From the NCBI GenBank assembly GCA_005879245.1, contig VBLA01000093.1, forward strand, positions 1-20,617: a stretch of 20,617 nucleotides of DNA. The letters are read 5' to 3'. The stretch is from Deltaproteobacteria bacterium (GTDB taxonomy: Bacteria > Desulfobacterota > Binatia > DP-6). This document shows positions 15,276 through 20,617 of this stretch, piece after piece; the first letter of the stretch is position 1, and every line of letters starts with the position of its first letter. The translations under genes were made by a program, and so were the position numbers. The notes beneath the pieces were generated by a model. It did not search any database. It worked only from the letters and a program-made list of their open reading frames with translations, and was not told the DNA's origin.

Positions 15276-15692
15276 ATGTCGGATTCCGATCGCAAGCCGC
15301 GCATTTTGATCGTCGAAGACCATCCGCTGATCGCCGAGCTGGTCGAGACGCGACTGCGCATCGAGGGCATGCAGGCGATCAAGTGCACCAGCGGCCGGGA
15401 AGCGCTCGAGGTCGTCGACGGCGAGTTACTCGACGTGGTCATCCTCGACATCATGATGCCCGACGTCGACGGTTACGAGGTGCTCCGCCACATCCGATCG
15501 AGGTCCACCACGGCGACGCTCCCGGTAATCTTCTTGACCGCCAAGTCGACCCCGGCCGACATCGAGAAGGGGCTGGCGATGGGCGCCAACTACTACATCA
15601 CCAAGCCCTTCAGCGGCCTCGACCTGGTGCGCAAGGTCCGTCTCTGCCTGGGGGAGCACGCGGTGTCCTCGCAGCCACCGGTCGTCGGATGA
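15276..15692 (+). CDS. Single-domain CheY-like response regulator
   Basis: This 138-residue protein is a lone receiver: Glu14-Asp15 (LIVEDHP), phosphoacceptor Asp58 (VVILDIMMPDVDGYEVL), Thr88 (FLTAKS) and Lys110 (YYITKPFS). There is no output domain, so it acts by protein contact, like CheY, DivK or PilG. AGAGAGGAGAG upstream provides the ribosome site. It lies 17 bases after cpaA and its stop overlaps the ATG of the protease gene (ATGA). It may modulate the pilin apparatus or relay phosphate to the NtrC-type regulator. No cognate kinase is visible. Confidence 0.9.
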   Translation: MSDSDRKPRILIVEDHPLIAELVETRLRIEGMQAIKCTSGREALEVVDGELLDVVILDIMMPDVDGYEVLRHIRSRSTTATLPVIFLTAKSTPADIEKGLAMGANYYITKPFSGLDLVRKVRLCLGEHAVSSQPPVVG

Positions 15693-16138
15693 GGGGCCGG
15701 ATCGTCCTTCTCGCCCTGGTCGCGCTGCTGGTCGCGATGCCCCTCGCAGCCGACTGGGCGGGAGGGCTGCAACGCGAAGTCCCGCTCGACGGCAACGGCA
15801 ACACCTGGCTCGTGCATGCCACCGTGAACGGCAGCATGAACGGCCTTTTCCTCCTCGACACGGGCGCCAGCTACTGCGTGCTCGCCCCGACCGCCGCGCG
15901 ACGCCTCGGCGTGAAGGCCAGCGGCGAGAACGTCGAGATCCGCACGGCCAACGGCGTGGTCCGGGCCCCCGTCATCGAGCTCGCGACCGTCGACGTGGGC
16001 GGGAACCGTGCCCGGCAGGTCCGCGCCATCGTCCATCCCGCGGTCGCTCCTCCACTCGACGGCATCATCGGTCTCAGCTTCCTCAACCACTTCAGCTACG
16101 GGGTCGATCCACGCCGGCGGGTGTTGCGCCTCAACTAG
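15689..16138 (+). CDS. Retropepsin-like aspartic protease, exported
   Basis: This 149-residue protein begins with a signal peptide or membrane anchor (MRGRIVLLALVALLVAMPLA). The protease motif is FLLDTGASYCVL (Asp57-Thr-Gly-Ala-Ser), followed by VRAPVIELATVDVGGNRARQ and the closing motif LDGIIGLSFLNHFSY. This is the clan AA, single-domain retropepsin-like family of bacterial envelope proteases that work as dimers. The start ATG overlaps the receiver stop by ATGA, so it is translationally coupled. That makes it part of the pilin-regulator operon and suggests processing of an envelope or pilus protein; the target is unknown. Confidence 0.88.
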   Translation: MRGRIVLLALVALLVAMPLAADWAGGLQREVPLDGNGNTWLVHATVNGSMNGLFLLDTGASYCVLAPTAARRLGVKASGENVEIRTANGVVRAPVIELATVDVGGNRARQVRAIVHPAVAPPLDGIIGLSFLNHFSYGVDPRRRVLRLN

Positions 16139-16250
16139 AGCCGGCGGGAGCGGGGGGGCGACTGCGCAGCCCGGTGGGAGTGCGTGAGGACCAAGAGTCG
16201 GCCCCTGCCCTCCCTCGCCCGCGCACGACGGGCATCGACCTCGAAGCACT

Positions 16251-16315
16251 AGCAGGATTTTGAAAAACGGATCCGCGTCCTCGAACGCTACGGATTCCGT
16301 TATCGGCATCCTGCT
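16251..16315 (-). terminator. Terminator and nested inverted repeats after the thiolase gene
   Basis: On the minus strand ACGGAATCCG pairs with CGGATCCGT (one bulge) and is followed by TTTTTC, an intrinsic terminator pattern. It is enclosed by AGCAGGAT (16308-16315) and ATCCTGCT (16251-16258), an outer 8-bp stem that includes part of the thiolase stop codon. It separates the convergent protease and thiolase genes. Confidence 0.65.
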
Positions 16316-17447
16316 AAGTGCCGAGGACGTTGATCGTACAGGCCGATCCGAGGCCGATCACGTGGGCGAGGCCGACCTTCGCGCCTTCGACCTGTCGGTC
16401 ACCTGCCCGGCCGCGGAGGTGCTGGGTCACCTCGAAGATGTTGGCGACGCCGGTGGCACCGAGCGGATGGCCCTTGGAGAGGAGGCCGCCCGAGACGTTC
16501 ACCGGGATGCGGCCGCCGTGTGCCGTCTCGTCCTCATCGATCAGCCGGCCCGCTTCGCCCTCGCCGCAGAGGCCCAGGTTCTCGTAGTGGAGAAGCTCCG
16601 CGGTGGCGAAGCAGTCGTGCAGCTCGACCAGGTCGACGTCCTCGGGGCCCACCCCGGCCTTCGCGTACGCCTGCTTGGCGGCGTTGCGCGTCAAGGTGCT
16701 GACGTCAGGCAACGTGAGGTCACGCTCGGTCCACGGGTCCGAGGTGAGGACCGATGCGAGCACCTTGACCTTCGCGCCGAGCTGGCGGGCCTTCTCCGGC
16801 GACACCACCACCACGGCCGCCGACCCGTCCCCCGTCGGGCAGCACATGTAGAGCGTGTTGGGATACGCCACCATGCGGGACTTGAGAACGTCGCCGAGGC
16901 TGACCTCCACCTGGTACTGGGAGAGCGGGTTCTTCGTCGAGTGCCGGTGGTTCTTCACCGCGATCTTGGCGAACTGCTCCTGGGTCGTGCCGTACTTCCG
17001 CATGTGCTCCATGCCCGCCTGTCCGAAGACCGCCGGCATGAGGCCGCTGCCGATGACGCCCTCGGTGCGGATGCCGGAACCGCCTCCGCCACCCGTGAGG
17101 AGCCCCATCTTCCCCATCTGCTCGACCCCGACGGCCAGCGCGACGTCGTACTCCCCCGACGCGACGGCCATCCACGCCTCGCGGAAGGCGGTCGAGCCGG
17201 TGGCGCAGGCATTCGCGACGTTCACCACCGGGATGCCCGTCTGGCCGATCTCCTGCAGGACGCGCTGACCGACCATCGCGTTCGCCTGGAAGAGGCACCC
17301 CGCGGCCAGCAGCTCGACGTCGCGCATGGTGAGTCCAGCGTCGGCGAGGGCGAGGAGCGCCGCTTCCGCCCCCAGATCCGGCACGTCGCGGTCGGGATAG
17401 CGTCCGAACCTGATCATGCCGACTCCGGCGACGAAGACCTCTCGCAT
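16314..17447 (-). CDS. SCP-x-type thiolase / lipid-transfer protein
   Basis: This 377-residue protein starts MREVFVAGVGMIRFGRYPDR. Catalytic residues are Cys81 (NACATGSTAFREA), His277 (ELHDCFATAELL) and His327 (GGLLSKGHPLGATG). The HDCFA and GLLSKGHP motifs are typical of SCP-x/Ltp thiolases rather than FadA-type ones. Such proteins act on 3-ketoacyl-CoAs of branched or steroid side chains, either as thiolases or (with DUF35 partners) as aldolases. The partner gene lies 14 bases upstream. A start at 17756 in frame is rejected, since family homology begins at MREVF. Operon ends in the terminator at 16251. Confidence 0.92.
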   Translation of the reverse strand: MREVFVAGVGMIRFGRYPDRDVPDLGAEAALLALADAGLTMRDVELLAAGCLFQANAMVGQRVLQEIGQTGIPVVNVANACATGSTAFREAWMAVASGEYDVALAVGVEQMGKMGLLTGGGGGSGIRTEGVIGSGLMPAVFGQAGMEHMRKYGTTQEQFAKIAVKNHRHSTKNPLSQYQVEVSLGDVLKSRMVAYPNTLYMCCPTGDGSAAVVVVSPEKARQLGAKVKVLASVLTSDPWTERDLTLPDVSTLTRNAAKQAYAKAGVGPEDVDLVELHDCFATAELLHYENLGLCGEGEAGRLIDEDETAHGGRIPVNVSGGLLSKGHPLGATGVANIFEVTQHLRGRAGDRQVEGAKVGLAHVIGLGSACTINVLGT

Positions 17448-17461
17448 GACGGCGTCTCCCT

Positions 17462-17920
17462 CTAGCGCTCGACCGGACGGAAGTAGAACGCGACCACGTC
17501 GTTGCCCTCGCGATCCTGCTGGCTGACGCCGGTAGTCATCTCGACCGGCATGCCGAAGCGGAGCCGCGCGGGATCGGGCGCGACGTCGATGATGTTGCAA
17601 CGCACGGCGACGCCCTCGGGAAGGTCGACCACGCCGACCACGTACGGCACCGGCACGCCGGGCGAGGACTGGTGCACGATCGAGTAGACCCAGAGCGCAC
17701 CCCGCCGTGAGAGGGGGATCTCCTCGAACGGTCCCTGCGCGAAGCAACGGGAGCACGCCCGGCGGCTGCTCAGGTACACGGCGCCGCAGCCCTTGCAGCG
17801 CTGCCCCACCAGGTGGGGCTCCCCGCGCTCCGGAAGGCGCAGGAAGGGAACGATCGGGCGACGGGCTCGGGGCTCGAGCGAGCTTGACGAGGCGCTCACC
17901 CGGCCCGGCCTACCACCCAC
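17462..17920 (-). CDS. Zn-ribbon/OB-fold DUF35 protein, thiolase partner
   Basis: This 152-residue protein has a Zn-ribbon with Cys42, Cys45, Cys56 and Cys59 (CKGCGAVYLSSRRACSRCF). An OB-fold follows, with VYSIVHQSSPGVPVPYVVGV and RFGMPVEMTTGV. DUF35 proteins bind the acyl-CoA and form complexes with SCP-x-like thiolases, as seen in steroid side-chain aldolases. The first 20 residues are Ser/Arg-rich and may not belong to the domain, so a later start is possible. Its adjacency to the thiolase gene, in the same direction, supports a joint complex. Confidence 0.88.
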   Translation of the reverse strand: MGGRPGRVSASSSSLEPRARRPIVPFLRLPERGEPHLVGQRCKGCGAVYLSSRRACSRCFAQGPFEEIPLSRRGALWVYSIVHQSSPGVPVPYVVGVVDLPEGVAVRCNIIDVAPDPARLRFGMPVEMTTGVSQQDREGNDVVAFYFRPVER

Positions 17921-17989
17921 CCTACGCCCTGTCTAGCCGCGGGCCGTTTGCCTCGCGTCCTCGTCTTGCATATCTCGCAGGGAATGATG

Positions 17990-19270
17990 ATGGGAGCGCT
18001 CGTCCGTCGGGTCGCCCTCCTGGCACTCGTGCTGCTCGGCCCGGCGACCGCAGGGGGGGAGGATACCTGGATCCTCGATGCCACCAGCTGGGAGCGGGGG
18101 AAGAACCTCCTCCCCGAGCCGGTGCTGAAGCGCGTCCAGGCCGGCGAGTACCGTTTCCCCGTCGTTCCGGCCGATCCGGCGCGCGTCCACGACAACTACA
18201 GCGAGCCGTTCTGGGCAGCGAGCGCTGCCAACGAAGGCAAGTACGATCTCGACCCTGCGACCTGCGGGCTCCGTGAGAAAGCCACCGGCAAGGTGCCGGA
18301 CTTCTACTTCGGCTACCCCTTCCCGACGATCAGGCGCGACGACCCCCAGGCGGGCTGTCAGATCGCCTGGAACTTCACCGCGGCGAGCCTGATGGGTGGC
18401 GGGAGCGGCGCGAGCTTCTACCTGACGGGCCTCGACCAGAAGGGCGCCTACCGGACAATACGGACACGCATTCAGGCGACTGCCTACGTCGGCCGTCACG
18501 GCGGCCCCGTCGACAACCCGGAGCGTGTGGTCGCCAAGGCGACCTCGCTGGCGCTCGAGCCGCCCGACGTCGAGGGGGTGTCGACCCTCACCATCCGCCA
18601 CCTCGACTGGGACAAGCCGGACGACATGTGGGCCTTCGTGCCGCAGACGCGTCGCGCGCGGCACATCAGCGCGGCGTCGCGCTCCGAGCCCGTCGGCGGC
18701 ATGGACATCTTCGCCGATGACATCAATTGTTACGCTGGCAAGGTCGAGACCTACCGGTGGAGGCTCGTGGGCGAGACCCAGATCCTCGCGCCCGTGATCG
18801 CCCAGCCCTACGCGCTCCCGCAGCGTCAGGTCTCGCCGACGCGCTGGGCGATCGACACCCCCGCCCTTCCCGCGCGCTTCGAGGACAAGTCCGGCCCCGG
18901 CGTGCCCTGGCTCATCACCGCCGGCCTGGTGTTCGTGCCCCGCCCGGCCTGGATCGTCGAGGGCGTCTCCACCGACCCCTACTACAACTTCGGCAAGGTC
19001 ATCATGTACTTCGACCGCGAGATGTACCGCATCTACTGGAAGGTCGTGACCAACCGCGCCGGTGAGTACTTCTACAACGCGATGTGCGGCTACACCTTCG
19101 CCGAGACCGCCGACCGGACGCTCTCCGCGGTGCTGCCGAGCGTCGTCGTCGGTGTCAACGACAAAACGAACCGTGCCGCGATCGGCGGCCGCCCACGTGA
19201 CCAGTTCATCGAGCAGGCCTTCGACCCGGCGGAATTCACCCTGAAGGCGATCACGCGCATCGCGGACTGA
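17990..19270 (+). CDS. DUF1329 family exported protein (second of two)
   Basis: This 426-residue protein has a signal peptide (MGALVRRVALLALVLLGPAT). DUF1329 features include DATSWERGKNLLPEPVLKRV, DFYFGYPFPTI, DDMWAFVPQTRRARHISAAS, GGMDIFADDINCYAGKVETY and a C-terminal YYNFGKVIMYFDREMYRIYW. It is the same length as the paralogue at 2813-4090 but diverged, and it has the Trp- and Tyr-rich pattern of this family. Three ATGs in a row occur at 17984-17992; the third is chosen because AGGGA then lies at workable distance. It starts 69 bases from the divergent DUF35 gene and 11 bases before the SDR gene, forming a two-gene operon with it. Likely role: envelope handling of a hydrophobic substrate (inference). 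Confidence 0.9.
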   Translation: MGALVRRVALLALVLLGPATAGGEDTWILDATSWERGKNLLPEPVLKRVQAGEYRFPVVPADPARVHDNYSEPFWAASAANEGKYDLDPATCGLREKATGKVPDFYFGYPFPTIRRDDPQAGCQIAWNFTAASLMGGGSGASFYLTGLDQKGAYRTIRTRIQATAYVGRHGGPVDNPERVVAKATSLALEPPDVEGVSTLTIRHLDWDKPDDMWAFVPQTRRARHISAASRSEPVGGMDIFADDINCYAGKVETYRWRLVGETQILAPVIAQPYALPQRQVSPTRWAIDTPALPARFEDKSGPGVPWLITAGLVFVPRPAWIVEGVSTDPYYNFGKVIMYFDREMYRIYWKVVTNRAGEYFYNAMCGYTFAETADRTLSAVLPSVVVGVNDKTNRAAIGGRPRDQFIEQAFDPAEFTLKAITRIAD

Positions 19271-19281
19271 AGGGAGCCTCC

Positions 19282-20094
19282 ATGGACGAGTTCCGCGGAC
19301 GCGTGGCGGTGATCACCGGCGGCGGCGGCGGGATCGGCGCGGCGATGGCGGCGGCGTTCGCCGCGCGGGGCGCGCGCATCGTCCTGGCCGACGTCGACGC
19401 GGAGGCGATGGAACGCGTCGCCGCCACCCTCCCCCTCCGCCGGACCGAGGTCCTGACCATCCCGACCGACGTGACCCGCCTCGAGAGCGTGAGGGGGCTC
19501 GCCGCTGCGGCCGCCGAGCGTTTCGGCGGCGTGCACATCATCTGCAACAACGCAGGCGTTGCGACCTTCGGCGAGGTCGCCGACGCCACCCATGCCGACT
19601 GGCAGTACACCATGTCCGTCAACTTCTGGGGCGTGGTACATGGCGTGGAGGCGTTCCTCCCGCTTCTTCTGGCACAGGACGCGGGTGGACACATCGTCAA
19701 CACGGCGTCGATGGCCGGCCTGGTCGGCATGCGGTGGCTCGGCGTCTACTGCGCGTCCAAATTCGCCGTCGTGGGTCTCAGCGAGGCGCTTCACCGAGAG
19801 CTCGCGGACCGTGGCATCGGGGTGAGCGTCCTCTGCCCGATGATCGTGCAGACGGGCATCAACGAGAATTCGGTCCGCAACCGGCCGCCGTCGCTCCGCA
19901 ACCCGGGGCCCGACGTCGTGCCGGCCGCCGAAGCGATGGTTGGGGGGGTCATTGCACCCGACGAGGTCGCGCGTCGGGTCGTCCGTGCCATCGAGCGGAA
20001 AGACCTCTACGTCCTCACCCACCCGGAGCAGCGGGAGATCCTCCGCCGGCGAGCCACGCGCCAGGACCGGATGTTCGAGCCGGATCGCTGGTGA
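19282..20094 (+). CDS. Short-chain dehydrogenase/reductase (SDR)
   Basis: This is a 270-residue classical SDR. The cofactor motif TGGGGGIG is at 12-19, Asp37 (VLADVD) after beta-2 favours NAD(H), and NNAG is at 89-92. The catalytic set is Asn114, Ser143 (NTASMAGL), Tyr156 and Lys160 (YCASK). AAGGGAG provides the ribosome site. The C-terminal part (VGGVIAPDEVARRVVRAIER, VLTHPEQREILRRRATR) is typical of SDRs annotated with steroid or hydroxyacyl substrates. It is co-transcribed with the DUF1329 gene. The exact substrate is not readable; oxidation of a hydroxyl on a sterol-like or acyl-CoA compound is plausible. Confidence 0.92.
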   Translation: MDEFRGRVAVITGGGGGIGAAMAAAFAARGARIVLADVDAEAMERVAATLPLRRTEVLTIPTDVTRLESVRGLAAAAAERFGGVHIICNNAGVATFGEVADATHADWQYTMSVNFWGVVHGVEAFLPLLLAQDAGGHIVNTASMAGLVGMRWLGVYCASKFAVVGLSEALHRELADRGIGVSVLCPMIVQTGINENSVRNRPPSLRNPGPDVVPAAEAMVGGVIAPDEVARRVVRAIERKDLYVLTHPEQREILRRRATRQDRMFEPDRW

Positions 20095-20122
20095 GTGGTC
20101 GCGCGCCCTCCGACCGGTACGA

Positions 20123-20138
20123 CATTAAGGCGTTAATG
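20123..20138. promoter_or_regulatory. Palindrome CATTAA-GGCG-TTAATG in the SDR/YhhN gap
   Basis: Perfect six-base AT-rich arms flank four bases, in otherwise GC-rich DNA. It lies 28 bases after the SDR stop, between convergent genes (gap 20095-20246). It could be a dimeric regulator site or part of a 3' structure. No other signal is seen in this gap. Confidence 0.4.
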
Positions 20139-20246
20139 GCACCGCACATCACCTGGAATGATCTCCGGGCTCGAAACGGTCTGGTTTGGCAGCAAGCTCC
20201 TCCAACCCGACGCTACGGCAACGTCTAAGGAAGATGTCATCGTGCC

Positions 20247-20617
20247 CTAGCCCATCGTCGAGAGGGCGATCAACGCTTGCGCGGTGTAGTAGGTCGCCAT
20301 GACGGCGGCGTCTGCGACCCGGAAGGGCCGGATGAAGCGGTCGAAGGCGAGCAGGGCATCGGACGTCATGAAGAGGAGCGCCCCCGCCAGCGCGTGCGTG
20401 CCGCTCGGCTCGGGCGTGAGGGGCGCGACGGCGCGCGCGGCTGCCTGCCAGCCCATCGCGGTGATGACGGTCACGTAGGCGACGACCGGCAACCGCAGCT
20501 CCTTCACCCGTCGCCAGAGCGCGCCGATGAGAACAGCGGCGAGCGCGAGGAAGGGAGCGAGAAAGGTCACGCCTCGCGTTCCCCGGTGCCCCCCCGCCGC
20601 GAACGCCGCGATGTAAA
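20247..20617 (-). CDS. YhhN family membrane protein (partial, 5' end outside window)
   Basis: The frame is open from the window edge (YIAAFAAGGHRGTRGVTFLA) to a TAG at 20247, about 122 visible residues. Hydrophobic segments are FLAPFLALAAVLIGALW, LPVVAYVTVITAMGWQAA and ALAGALLFMTSDALLAF. The motifs GALLFMTSDALLAFDRF and the C-terminal ATYYTAQALIAL are typical of the YhhN/TMEM86 family, whose eukaryotic members hydrolyse lysoplasmalogens; bacterial members are thought to act on related lipids. An internal GTG at 20570 is not the real start, since family-like sequence continues upstream. Confidence 0.8.
   Translation of the reverse strand, partial: YIAAFAAGGHRGTRGVTFLAPFLALAAVLIGALWRRVKELRLPVVAYVTVITAMGWQAAARAVAPLTPEPSGTHALAGALLFMTSDALLAFDRFIRPFRVADAAVMATYYTAQALIALSTMG

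Noticed and set aside
14780..15688. Upstream extension of the aspartic protease frame
   Set aside because: It runs in the wrong frame through cpaA and the receiver gene; a clear signal peptide begins at 15689.
1..20617. tRNA, rRNA, CRISPR arrays, transposases or integrases
   Set aside because: No cloverleaf, rRNA-like stretch, regularly spaced repeat array or recombinase motif was seen on either strand by eye.

Overview
The window is very GC-rich DNA, tightly packed with genes, from a Gram-negative bacterium. Signal peptides, a lipoprotein lipobox, an RND permease and sigma-54 promoters are visible. The mix of lipid CoA chemistry, two DUF1329 proteins, an RND/YCF48 pair and an Flp pilin with NtrC-type control fits deltaproteobacteria-like lineages (for example Binatota, Desulfobacterota or Myxococcota). 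That placement is inference; no rRNA or other marker gene is present.

Layout. (1) 1-1824, minus: an HMG-CoA-synthase-like thiolase-fold protein (cut by the window edge) and an alpha-methylacyl-CoA racemase broken by an internal deletion. (2) 1825-2812: a gene-poor stretch with a perfect 21-bp inverted repeat, a small secreted six-cysteine protein on the plus strand, and copy A of a structured repeat. (3) 2813-7545, minus: an ABC-2/Gld-type transporter set (ATPase, permease, GldG-like protein, DUF4340 protein) followed by a DUF1329 protein. The ATPase lacks its signature and Walker B region, and the GldG-like gene has an internal deletion with a frameshift. Copy B of the repeat lies directly against the ATPase start codon. 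(4) 7761-12295, minus: an operon of a secreted NTF2-like protein, a YCF48 beta-propeller lipoprotein, an RND permease with a built-in PDZ domain, and a 42-residue membrane protein, closed by a strong hairpin. (5) 12424-16138, plus: an XRE regulator, an Flp pilin, an NtrC-type sigma-54 activator, a CpaA-type prepilin peptidase, a CheY-like receiver and a retropepsin-like aspartic protease, with up to three sigma-54 promoters. (6) 16251-17920, minus: an SCP-x-type thiolase and its Zn-ribbon/OB-fold DUF35 partner, ending in a terminator. (7) 17990-20094, plus: a second DUF1329 protein and a short-chain dehydrogenase. (8) 20247-20617, minus: a partial YhhN family membrane protein.

Functionally, the racemase, HMG-CoA-synthase-like protein, thiolase, DUF35 and SDR genes suggest breakdown or remodelling of branched-chain or steroid-like acyl-CoAs. 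The RND, YCF48 and DUF1329 genes suggest envelope transport of hydrophobic molecules. The central block looks like a self-contained, sigma-54-controlled Flp pilin module whose secretion machinery is not in the window. The main anomalies are three internal gene deletions within 7.5 kb, a structured interspersed repeat with compensatory changes, and the sigma-54 promoter set around the pilin genes.
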